Shown here piece by piece: positions 1 through 10,800 of a DNA stretch of 64,000 nucleotides. Numbering within the stretch: the first letter of the stretch is position 1; each line of letters opens with the position of its first letter. The notes below the pieces were generated by a model. It did no database searches. It was not told where the DNA came from and saw only the letters and a list, made by a program, of their open reading frames with translations. Both the position numbers and the translations under genes were made by a program. The DNA comes from Dallia pectoralis. Lineage: Eukaryota; Chordata; Actinopteri; Esociformes; Umbridae. The stretch lies in the NCBI GenBank assembly GCA_029465975.1, contig CM055754.1, positions 11,847,788 to 11,911,787 of the forward strand, written 5' to 3'.

Positions 1-3000
1 GACTTTAACTAGACTCCACATCTAGACCAGTTACCCTAAAGAGACGTTAACTAGACTCCACATCTAGACCAGTTACCCTAAAGAGACGTTAACTAGACTG
101 CACATCTAGACCGGTTACCCTAAAGAGACGTTAACTAGACTGCACATCTAGACCGGTTACCCTAAAGAGATGTTAACTAGACTCCACATCTAGACCGGTT
201 ACCCTAAAGAGACGTTAACTAGACTCCACATCTAGACCAGTTACCCTAAAGAGATGTTAACTAGACTCCACATCTAGACCGGTTACCCTAAAGAGACGTT
301 AACTAGACTCCACATCTAGACCGGTTACCCTAAAGAGACGTTAACTAGACTCCACATCTAGACCAGTTACCCTAAAGAGACGTTAACTAGACTCCACATC
401 TAGACCAGTTACCCTAAAGAGACGTTAACTAGACTCCACATCTAGACCAGTTACCCTAAAGAGACGTTAACTAGACTCCACATCTAGACCAGTTACCCTA
501 AAGAGACGTTAACTAGACTCCACATCTAGACCGGTTACCCTAAAGAGACGTTAACTAGACTCCACATCTAGACCAGTTACCCTAAAGAGACGTTAACTAG
601 ACTCCACATCTAGACCAGTTACCCTAAAGAGACGTTAACTAGACTCCACATCTAGACCAGTTACCCTAAAGAGACGTTAACTAGACTCCACATCTAGACC
701 AGTTACCCTAAAGAGACGTTAACTAGACTCCACATCTAGACCGGTTACCCTAAAGAGACGTTAACTAGACTCCACATCTAGACCAGTTACCCTAAAGAGA
801 CGTTAACTAGACTCCACATCTAGACCAGTTACCCTAAAAGAGACGTTAACTAGACTCCACATCTAGACCAGTTACCCTAAAGAGACGTTAACTAGACTCC
901 ACATCTAGACCAGTTACCCTAAAGAGACGTTAACTAGACTCCACATCTAGACCGGTTACCCTAAAGAGACGTTAACTAGACTCCACATCTAGACCAGTTA
1001 CCCTAAAGAGACGTTAACTAGACTCCACATCTAGACCAGTTACCCTAAAGAGACGTTAACTAGACTCCACATCTAGACCAGTTACCCTAAAGAGACGTTA
1101 ACTAGACTCCACATCTAGACCAGTTACCCTAAAGAGACGTTAACTAGACTCCACATCTAGACCGGTTACCCTAAAGAGACGTTAACTAGACTCCACATCT
1201 AGACCAGTTACCCTAAAGAGATGTTAACTAGACTCCACATCTAGACCGGTTACCCTAAAGAGACGTTAACTAGACTCCACATCTAGACCAGTTACCCTAA
1301 AGAGACGTTAACTAGACTCCACATCTAGACCAGTTACCCTAAAGAGACGTTAACTAGACTCCACATCTAGACCAGTTACCCTAAAGAGACGTTAACTAGA
1401 CTACACTAGACTAAAGAGATGTTAACTAGACCACATCTAGACCAGTTACCCTAAAGAGACGTTAACTAGACTCCACATCTAGACCGGTTACCCTAAAGAG
1501 ACGTTAACTAGACTCCACATCTAGACCAGTTACCCTAAAGAGACGTTAACTAGACTCCACATCTAGACCAGTTACCCTAAAGAGACGTTAACTAGACTCC
1601 ACATCTAGACCAGTTACCCTAAAGAGACGTTAACTAGACTCCACATCTAGACCGGTTACCCTAAAGAGACGTTAACTAGACTCCACATCTAGACCGGTTA
1701 CCCTAAAGAGACGTTAACTAGACTCCACATCTAGACCAGTTACCCTAAAGAGACGTTAACTAGACTCCACATCTAGACCAGTTACCCTAAAGAGACGTTA
1801 AAGACTCCACATCTAGACCAGTTACCCTAAAGAGACGTTAACTAGACTCCACATCTAGACCAGTTACCCTAAAGAGACGTTAACTACATCTAGACCAGTT
1901 ACCCTAAAGAGACGTTAACTAGACTCCACATCTAGACCAGTTACCCTAAAGAGACGTTAACTAGACTCCACATCTAGACCAGTTACCCTAAAGAGACGTT
2001 AACTAGACTCCACATCTAGACCAGTTACCCTAAAAAGAGACATTAACTAGACTAACTAGACATCTAGACCAGTTACCCTAAAGAGACGTTAACTAGACTC
2101 CACATCTAGACCGGTTACCTAAAGAGACGTTAACTAGACTCCACATCTAGACCGGTTACCCTAAAGAGATGTTAACTAGACTCCACATCTAGACCGGTTA
2201 CCCTAAAGAGACGTTAACTAGACTCCACATCTAGACCAGTTACCCTAAAGAGATGTTAACTAGACTCCACATCTAGACCAGTTACCCTAAAGAGACGTTA
2301 ACTAGACTCCACATCTAGACCAGTTACCCTAAAGAGATGTTAACTAGACTCCACATCTAGACCGGTTACCCTAAAGAGACGTTAACTAGACTCCACATCT
2401 AGACCAGTTACCCTAAAGAGACGTTAACTAGACTCCACATCTAGACCAGTTACCCTAAAGAGACGTTAACTAGACTCCACATCACATCTAGACCAGTTAC
2501 CCTAAAGAGACGTTAACTAGACCCACATCTAGACCAGTTACCCTAAAGAGACGTTAACTAGACTCCACATCTAGACCAGTTACCCTAAAGAGACGTTAAC
2601 TAGACTCCACATCTAGACCAGTTACCCTAAAGAGACGTTAACTAGACTCCACATCTAGACCAGTTACCCTAAAGAGACGTTAACTAGACTCCACATCTAG
2701 ACCAGTTACCCTAAAAGAGACGTTAACTAGACTCCACATCTAGACCAGTTACCCTAAAGAGACGTTAACTAGACTCCACATCTAGACCGGTTACCCTAAA
2801 GAGACGTTAACTAGACTCCACATCTAGACCAGTTACCCTAAAGAGATGTTAACTAGACTCCACATCTAGACCGGTTACCCTAAAGAGACGTTAACTAGAC
2901 TCCACATCTAGACCAGTTACCCTAAAGAGATGTTAACTAGACTCCACATCTAGACCGGTTACCCTAAAGAGACGTTAACTAGACTCCACATCTAGACCGG

Positions 3001-3905
3001 TTACCCTAAAGAGACGTTAACTAGACTCCACATCTAGACCAGTTACCCTAAAGAGACGTTAACTAGACTCCACATCTAGACCGGTTACCCTAAAGAGACG
3101 TTAACTAGACTCCACATCTAGACCAGTTACCCTAAAGAGACGTTAACTAGACTCCACATCTAGACCAGTTACCCTAAAGAGACGTTAACTAGACTCCACA
3201 TCTAGACCAGTTACCCTAAAGAGACGTTAACTAAAGAGACGTGACTCCACATCTAGACCGGTTACCCTAAAGAGACGTTAACTAGACTCCACATCTAGAC
3301 CAGTTACCCTAAAGAGACATTAACTAGACTCCACATCTAGACCGGTTACCCTAAAGAGACGTTAACTAGACTCCACATCTAGACCAGTTACCCTAAAGAG
3401 ACGTTAACTAGACTCCACATCTAGACCAGTTACCCTAAAGAGACGTTAACTAGACTCCACATCTAGACCAGTTACCCTAAAGAGACGTTAACTAGACTCC
3501 ACATCTAGACCAGTTACCCTAAAGAGACGTTAACTAGACTCCACATCTAGACCGGTTACCCTAAAGAGACGTTAACTAGACTCCACATCTAGACCAGTTA
3601 CCCTAAAGAGACGTTAACTAGACTCCACATCTAGACCGGTTACCCTAAAGAGACGTTAACTAGACTCCACATCTAGACCAGTTACCCTAAAGAGACGTTA
3701 ACTAGACTCCACATCTAGACCAGTTACCCTAAAGAGACGTTAACTAGACTGCACATCTAGACCGGTTACCCTAAAGAGACGTTAACTAGACTGCACATCT
3801 AGACCGGTTACCCTAAAGAGATGTTAACTAGACTCCACATCTAGACCGGTTACCCTAAAGAGACGTTAACTAGACTCCACATCTAGACCAGTTACCCTAA
3901 AGAGA
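1..3905. repeat. 42-bp satellite array, block 1
   Basis: A tandem array with a 42-bp monomer, about 93 copies, visible as the same phrase recurring every 42 bases. Each monomer contains GTTAACTAGACTCCACATC, CTAGACC and GTTACCCTAAAGAGAC. The commonest variants are CCAG or CCGG before TTACCC, GACT followed by C or G, and AGACG or AGATG. Occasional short deletions and partial monomers occur near 1,403, 1,800, 1,886, 2,040, 2,483 and 3,230. Copies are nearly identical, which points to recent homogenisation. No coding potential is evident. A centromeric, pericentromeric or subtelomeric role is possible but is not shown by the sequence. The array ends abruptly where the LTR element begins. Confidence 0.97.
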
Positions 3906-4376
3906 TTGTGATTGTTGGTGATTATAATTTGTAATAATTGTCTTTCTCTCCTTTGTTGTTCTTTAGGGAGTTGGGGAGTAGATTTAGAGCTACCCCGGGG
4001 TATACATCACCCGTAGGTATACTTCTGTCTAGAACCACTAGCTAGACCTGGGCGGACCACCAGCTGTATGTTTGTTTAGGGCACCTGGGTCGTGTGCCAG
4101 ATAGGGGTTCTTATGTGTTTGTGTTGCTTGGAGGTTAGTGGTTGTGTTTTGTTTATTTCTTTGCTTTGGTCTGTCCAGCCCTCCCCAATTTCCCAAGAAC
4201 GTTAGTATTGTTTAGTATTTACGTAATACCGTGGCTAAATAAAAGCATTGTTTTTACGGTATTTTTAGTTGTTGTCCTTTTCTCGCACCACAACACCATA
4301 CTCCCTTTGCTGGCATCGGTGGGCCTGAGCAATGGGTTATCTGGTTCCCCTCCCTTTAGGGAGCTGGAACGTAACA
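3906..4376 (+). mobile_element. Truncated LTR (copy 1) of retrovirus-like element
   Basis: This is the 3' 471 bp of an LTR whose full form (845 bp) occurs twice downstream. It matches the same part of those copies closely. The first 374 or so bases, including the promoter region, are missing, and the break lies directly against the 42-bp satellite. The end is intact: it finishes in CGTAACA, then two extra bases (AA), then the primer-binding site, as expected for the 3' edge of a 5' LTR. The poly(A) signal AATAAA is retained near 4,238. Confidence 0.85.
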
Positions 4377-4378
4377 AA

Positions 4379-4396
4379 TGGGGGCTCGTCCGGGAT
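4379..4396 (+). promoter_or_regulatory. Primer-binding site, tRNA-Pro type (copy 1)
   Basis: The 18 bases TGGGGGCTCGTCCGGGAT lie two bases after the LTR end. This is the proline-tRNA primer site well known from gammaretroviruses, complementary to the tRNA 3' end. It would prime minus-strand DNA synthesis. An identical site follows the second LTR. Confidence 0.9.
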
Positions 4397-5230
4397 TTGG
4401 ATGCCCGTTGCTCAGACCGCCTGATGCTCAGTGGTTGGGGTGTGGTGTGAGTAAGGCCACGTGGTCCCACTGTTTGTCTGCTCTTGCGGGAGCTCTGTTT
4501 GTCTGCTCTTGCGGGAGCTCTGTTTGTGCCTGCTCTTGCGGGAGCTCTGTTTGTGCCTGCTCTTGCGGGAGCTCTGTTTGTGCCTGCTCTTGCGGGAGCT
4601 CTGTTTGTGCCTGCTCTTGCGGGAGCTCTGTTTGTGCCTGCTCTTGCGGGAGCTCTGTTTGTGCCTGCTCTTGCGGGAGCTCTGTTTGTGCCTGCTCTTG
4701 CGGGAGCTCTGTTTGTGCCTGCTCTTGCGGGAGCTACTTCTGTCTGCTCTTGCGGGAGCTACTTCTGTGTCTGCTCTTGCGGGAGCTCTGTTTGTGCCTG
4801 CTCTTGCGGGAGCTACTTCTGTGTCTGCTCTTGCGGGAGCTACTTCTGTGTCTGCTCTTGCGGGAGCTACTTCTGTGTCTGCTCTTGCGGGAGCTACTTC
4901 TGTGTCTGCTCTTGCGGGGGCTACTTCTGTGTCTGCTCTTGCGGGGGCTACTTCTGTGTCTGCTCTTGCGGGGGCTACTTCTGTGTCTGCTCTTGCGGGG
5001 GCTACTTCTGTGTCTGCTCTTGCGGGGGCTAGTTCTGTTTCTGCTCTTGCGGGAGCTCGGTTCTGTGTCGCTGCTCTTGATAGTTCGGCATGTCTGTGGT
5101 GACGCAGACTCGTTATGTTCGTTGTTTGTATCCCTCTGTCTTTAGGCGTTGTCTGTATTCCCTCCACCGCTGGCTCGTTGTTTGTGTCCCTGGACCAGAG
5201 TTAATTGTGTGCAAACAGTGGTTTGCACAA
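4397..5230 (+). mobile_element. Internal region 1 of non-autonomous LTR element
   Basis: About 0.83 kb lies between the primer-binding site and the pre-LTR tract. Most of it is a 27-bp minisatellite. No gag, protease, reverse transcriptase, integrase or envelope similarity is visible. Long open frames cross this stretch in several frames on both strands, only because 27 is a multiple of three, so they are not evidence of a protein. The element would have to be moved by proteins from elsewhere, like TRIM or LARD elements. Confidence 0.8.
4471..5070 (+). repeat. 27-bp minisatellite inside LTR element (copy 1)
   Basis: About 22 tandem units of 27 bp are built on TGCTCTTGCGGGAGCT plus a variable tail. 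Three variant blocks follow one another: units ending in CTGTTTGTGCC, units ending in ACTTCTGTGT with GGGAGCT, and units with GGGGGCT. The ordered blocks suggest stepwise expansion. The same order recurs in the second internal region. Confidence 0.95.
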
Positions 5231-5249
5231 ATTTTTTTTTGGGGGGGCG
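5231..5249 (+). promoter_or_regulatory. Polypurine-tract-like motif (copy 1)
   Basis: An A(T)9(G)7CG stretch stands directly before the LTR start TGTTACG. Its position matches the polypurine tract that primes plus-strand synthesis in retroelements. The run of G fits; the run of T is unusual, since the tract is normally all purine. Confidence 0.65.
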
Positions 5250-6094
5250 TGTTACGTCCCCAGAGTTCTGGGTTCGGTTTTTGGGATTGTTTTGTTGCTG
5301 GTGGTTGTTGTGTTTGTGTTTCCCACAGGCAAGAAGGCTTTTGAGACTGATCCAGCAGCTGATTGGTTGTTCAACTGGTGATTGGGACTTGGGACTCCGC
5401 CCCTTCATCAGTGTCTGCAGCTGCCTGGGCTCTTTAAAAAGCCCAGGTTTGGATCAGTTCGCTCTCGGTTCCTGCTGACTGGTTGGTTTGTAACATGTGG
5501 GGATCTTTATGGTTTTGGGATGGATTCCCTGACATTTTTGTTTAGCACCTTTGGCCTTGTTTTGTGTGTATTAGTTTATCCCTGTTTTGTGTTCCAGTTG
5601 GCAGGACAGAACATTTTGTTTGTTTGTGATTGTTGGTGATTATAATTTGTAATAATTGTCTTTCTCTCCTTTGTTGTTCTTTAGGGAGTTGGGGAGTAGA
5701 TTTAGAGCTACCCCGGGGTATACATCACCCGTAGGTATACTTCTGTCTAGAACCACTAGCTAGACCTGGGCGGACCACCAGCTGTATGTTTGTTTAGGGC
5801 ACCTGGGTCGTGTGCCAGATAGGGGTTCTTATGTGTTTGTGTTGCTTGGAGGTTAGTGGTTGTGTTTTGTTTATTTCTTTGCTTTGGTCTGTCCAGCCCT
5901 CCCCAATTTCCCAAGAACGTTAGTATTGTTTAGTATTTACGTAATACCGTGGCTAAATAAAAGCATTGTTTTTACGGTATTTTTAGTTGTTGTCCTTTTC
6001 TCGCACCACAACACCATACTCCCTTTGCTGGCATCGGTGGGCCTGAGCAATGGGTTATCTGGTTCCCCTCCCTTTAGGGAGCTGGAACGTAACA
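5250..6094 (+). mobile_element. Complete LTR (copy 2) of retrovirus-like element
   Basis: An 845-bp LTR with inverted ends TGTTACG and CGTAACA. Within it, a TATA-like TTTAAAAA lies at about 5,433-5,440 and the poly(A) signal AATAAA at 5,956-5,961, giving a plausible U3-R-U5 layout. It is flanked on the left by the T/G tract and on the right by AA plus the tRNA-Pro primer site, so it serves as the 3' LTR of the left unit and the 5' LTR of the right unit. The next LTR has the same length and is almost identical (for example, one A/G difference at about 5,612 versus 7,332). Confidence 0.9.
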
Positions 6095-6096
6095 AA

Positions 6097-6114
6097 TGGG
6101 GGCTCGTCCGGGAT
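6097..6114 (+). promoter_or_regulatory. Primer-binding site, tRNA-Pro type (copy 2)
   Basis: TGGGGGCTCGTCCGGGAT is repeated exactly, two bases after the LTR end, at the same spacing as copy 1. Confidence 0.9.
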
Positions 6115-6950
6115 TTGGATGCCCGTTGCTCAGACCGCCTGATGCTCAGTGGTTGGGGTGTGGTGTGAGTAAGGCCACGTGGTCCCACTGTTTGTCTGCT
6201 CTTGCGGGAGCTCTGTTTGTGTCTGCTCTTGCGGGAGCTCTGTTTGTGCCTGCTCTTGCGGGAGCTCTGTTTGTGCCTGCTCTTGCGGGAGCTCTGTTTG
6301 TGCCTGCTCTTGCGGGAGCTTTGTTTGTGCCTGCTCTTGCGGGAGCTCTGTTTGTGCCTGCTCTTGCGGGAGCTCTGTTTGTGCCTGCTCTTGCGGGAGC
6401 TCTGTTTGTGCCTGCTCTTGCGGGAGCTCTGTTTGTGCCTGCTCTTGCGGGAGCTACTTCTGTCTGCTCTTGCGGGAGCTACTTCTGTGTCTGCTCTTGC
6501 GGGAGCTCTGTTTGTGCCTGCTCTTGCGGGAGCTACTTCTGTGTCTGCTCTTGCGGGAGCTACTTCTGTGTCTGCTCTTGCGGGAGCTACTTCTGTGTCT
6601 GCTCTTGCGGGAGCTACTTCTGTGTCTGCTCTTGCGGGGGCTACTTCTGTGTCTGCTCTTGCGGGGGCTACTTCTGTGTCTGCTCTTGCGGGGGCTACTT
6701 CTGTGTCTGCTCTTGCGGGGGCTACTTCTGTGTCTGCTCTTGCGGGGGCTAGTTCTGTGTCTGCTCTTGCGGGAGCTCGGTTCTGTGTCGCTGCTCTTGA
6801 TAGTTCGGCATGTCTGTGGTGACGCAGACTCGTTATGTTCGTTGTTTGTATCCCTCTGTCTTTAGGCGTTGTCTGTATTCCCTCCACCGCTGGCTCGTTG
6901 TTTGTGTCCCTGGACCAGAGTTAATTGTGTGCAAACAGTGGTTTGCACAA
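6115..6950 (+). mobile_element. Internal region 2 of non-autonomous LTR element
   Basis: The second internal region is nearly identical to the first. The 27-bp minisatellite (about 6,189-6,790) has the same variant order with small differences; for example, one unit reads GAGCTTTG where its neighbours read GAGCTCTG. The distance between successive LTR ends is 1,718 then 1,720 bp. No protein-coding domain is recognisable. Confidence 0.8.
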
Positions 6951-6969
6951 ATTTTTTTTTGGGGGGGCG
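6951..6969 (+). promoter_or_regulatory. Polypurine-tract-like motif (copy 2)
   Basis: The same A(T)9(G)7CG tract as at 5,231, immediately before the third LTR. Confidence 0.65.
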
Positions 6970-7814
6970 TGTTACGTCCCCAGAGTTCTGGGTTCGGTTT
7001 TTGGGATTGTTTTGTTGCTGGTGGTTGTTGTGTTTGTGTTTCCCACAGGCAAGAAGGCTTTTGAGACTGATCCAGCAGCTGATTGGTTGTTCAACTGGTG
7101 ATTGGGACTTGGGACTCCGCCCCTTCATCAGTGTCTGCAGCTGCCTGGGCTCTTTAAAAAGCCCAGGTTTGGATCAGTTCGCTCTCGGTTCCTGCTGACT
7201 GGTTGGTTTGTAACATGTGGGGATCTTTATGGTTTTGGGATGGATTCCCTGACATTTTTGTTTAGCACCTTTGGCCTTGTTTTGTGTGTATTAGTTTATC
7301 CCTGTTTTGTGTTCCAGTTGGCAGGACAGAGCATTTTGTTTGTTTGTGATTGTTGGTGATTATAATTTGTAATAATTGTCTTTCTCTCCTTTGTTGTTCT
7401 TTAGGGAGTTGGGGAGTAGATTTAGAGCTACCCCGGGGTATACATCACCCGTAGGTATACTTCTGTCTAGAACCACTAGCTAGACCTGGGCGGACCACCA
7501 GCTGTATGTTTGTTTAGGGCACCTGGGTCGTGTGCCAGATAGGGGTTCTTATGTGTTTGTGTTGCTTGGAGGTTAGTGGTTGTGTTTTGTTTATTTCTTT
7601 GCTTTGGTCTGTCCAGCCCTCCCCAATTTCCCAAGAACGTTAGTATTGTTTAGTATTTACGTAATACCGTGGCTAAATAAAAGCATTGTTTTTACGGTAT
7701 TTTTAGTTGTTGTCCTTTTCTCGCACCACAACACCATACTCCCTTTGCTGGCATCGGTGGGCCTGAGCAATGGGTTATCTGGTTCCCCTCCCTTTAGGGA
7801 GCTGGAACGTAACA
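6970..7814 (+). mobile_element. Complete LTR (copy 3) of retrovirus-like element
   Basis: An 845-bp LTR with TGTTACG...CGTAACA ends, TATA-like box and AATAAA signal as in copy 2. After the terminal CA, the sequence AGTTGTTAACTAG leads straight back into the 42-bp satellite. No clean target-site duplication can be read because the left LTR is truncated. Confidence 0.9.
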
Positions 7815-7818
7815 AGTT

Positions 7819-10800
7819 GTTAACTAGACTCCACATCTAGACCGGTTACCCTAAAGAGACGTTAACTAGACTCCACATCTAGACCGGTTACCCTAAAGAG
7901 ACGTTAACTAGACTCCACATCTAGACCAGTTACCCTAAAGAGACGTTCACTAGACTCCACATCTAGACCGGTTACCCTAAAGAGACGTTAACTAGACTGC
8001 ACATCTAGACCGGTTACCCTAAAGAGACGTTAACTAGACTCCACATCTAGACCGGTTACCCTAAAGAGACGTTAACTAGACTCCACATCTAGACCGGTTA
8101 CCCTAAAGAGACGTTAACTAGACTCCACATCTAGACCAGTTACCCTAAAGAGACGTTAACTAGACTCCACATCTAGACCAGTTACCCTAAAGAGACGTTC
8201 ACTAGACTCCACATCTAGACCGGTTACCCTAAAGAGACGTTAACTAGACTCCACATCTAGACCAGTTACCCTAAAGAGACGTTAACCCGTTAACTAGACT
8301 CCACATCTAGACCAGTTACCCTAAATAGACGTTAACTAGACTGCACATCTAGACCGGTTACCCTAAAGAGACGTTAACTAGACTCCACATCTAGACCAGT
8401 TACCCTAAAGAGACATTAACTAGACTCCACATCTAGACCGGTTACCCTAAAGAGACGTTAACTAGACTCCACATCTAGACCAGTTACCCTAAAGAGATGT
8501 TAACTAGACTCCACATCTAGACCGGTTACCCTAAAGAGACGTTAACTAGACTCCACATCTAGACCGGTTACCCTAAAGAGACGTTAACTAGACTCCACAT
8601 CTAGACCAGTTACCCTAAAGAGACGTTAACTAGACTCCACATCTAGACCAGTTACCCTAAAGAGACGTTAACCCGTTAACTAGACTCCACATCTAGACCA
8701 GTTACCCTAAAGAGACGTTAACTAGACTGCACATCTAGACCGGTTACCCTAAAGAGACGTTAACTAGACTCCACATCTAGACCGGTTACCCTAAAGAGAC
8801 GTTAACTAGGCTCCACATCTAGACCAGTTACCCTAAAGAGACGTTAACTAGACTCCACATCTAGACCAGTTACCATAAAGAGACGTTAACTAGACTGCAC
8901 ATCTAGACCGGTTACTCTAAAGAGACGTTAACTAGACTGCACATCTAGACCGGTTACCCTAAAGAGATGTTAACTAGACTCCACATCTAGACCGGTTACC
9001 CTAAAGAGACGTTAACTAGACTCCACATCTAGACCAGTTACCCTAAAGAGATGTTAACTAGACTCCACATCTAGACCGGTTACCCTAAAGAGACGTTAAC
9101 TAGACTCCACATCTAGACCGGTTACCCTAAAGAGACGTTAACTAGACTCCACATCTACACCAGTTACCCTAAAGAGACGTTAACTAGACTCCACATCTAG
9201 ACCGGTTACCCTAAAGAGACGTTAACTAGGCTCCACATCTAGACCAGTTACCCTAAAGAGACGTTAACTAGACTCCACATCTAGACCGGTTACCCTAAAG
9301 AGACGTTAACTAGACTCCACATCTAGACCGGTTACCCTAAAGAGACGTTAACTAGACTCCACATCTAGACCAGTTACCCTAAAGAGACGTTAACTAGACT
9401 CCACATCTAGACCGGTTACCCTAAAGAGACGTTAACTAGGCTCCACATCTAGACCAGTTACCCTAAAGAGACGTTAACTAGACTCCACATCTAGACCAGT
9501 TACCCTAAAGAGACGTTCACTAGACTCCACATCTAGACCGGTTACCCTAAAGAGACGTTAACTAGACTCCACATCTAGACCAGTTACCCTAAAGAGACGT
9601 TAACTAGACTCCACATCTAGACCAGTTACCCTAAAGAGACGTTAACCCGTTAACTAGACTCCACATCTAGACCAGTTACCCTAAATAGACGTTAACTAGA
9701 CTGCACATCTAGACCGGTTACCCTAAAGAGACGTTAACTAGACTCCACATCTAGACCAGTTACCCTAAAGAGACATTAACTAGACTCCACATCTAGACCG
9801 GTTACCCTAAAGAGACGTTAACTAGACTCCACATCTAGACCAGTTACCCTAAAGAGATGTTAACTAGACTCCACATCTAGACCGGTTACCCTAAAGAGAC
9901 GTTAACTAGACTCCACATCTAGACCGGTTACCCTAAAGAGACGTTAACTAGACTCCACATCTAGACCAGTTACCCTAAAGAGACGTTAACTAGACTCCAC
10001 ATCTAGACCAGTTACCCTAAAGAGACGTTAACTAGACTCCACATCTAGACCAGTTACCCTAAAGAGACGTTAACTAGACTCCACATCTAGACCGGTTACC
10101 CTAAAGAGACGTTAACTAGACTCCACATCTAGACCAGTTACCCTAAAGAGACGTTAACTAGACTCCACATCTAGACCAGTTACCCTAAAGAGACGTTAAC
10201 TAGACTCCACATCTAGACCGGTTACCCTAAAGAGACGTTAACTAGACTCCACATCTAGACCGGTTACCCTAAAGAGACGTTAACTAGACTCCACATCTAG
10301 ACCGGTTACCCTAAAGAGACGTTAACTAGACTCCACATCTAGACCAGTTACCCTAAAGAGATGTTAACTAGACTCCACATCTAGACCGGTTACCCTAAAG
10401 AGACGTTAACTAGACTCCACATCTAGACCGGTTACCCTAAAGAGACGTTAACTAGACTCCACATCTAGACCAGTTACCCTAAAAGAGACGTTAACTAGAC
10501 TCCACATCTAGACCAGTTACCCTAAAAGGCGTTAACTAGACTCCACATCTAGACCAGTTACCCTAAAGACGTTAACTAGACTCCACATCTAGACCAGTTA
10601 CCCTAAAGAGACGTTAACTAGACTCCACATCTAGACCGGTTACCCTAAAGAGACGTTAACTAGACTCCACATCTAGACCAGTTACCCTAAAGAGACGTTA
10701 ACTAGACTCCACATCTAGACCAGTTACCCTAAAGAGACGTTAACTAGACTCCACATCTAGACCAGTTACCCTAAAGAGACTCCACATTAACTAGACTCCA

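Noticed and set aside
1..3905. CRISPR array
   Set aside because: The repeats are directly adjacent 42-bp monomers with no unique spacers, in a eukaryotic genome.
4412..5167. Long open frames on both strands over the 27-bp repeat (up to 316 residues, K/S/R/H-rich or C/S/G-rich)
   Set aside because: A 27-bp period keeps several frames open at once on both strands. No domain or consistent start is present, and the sequence is the leader of an LTR element.
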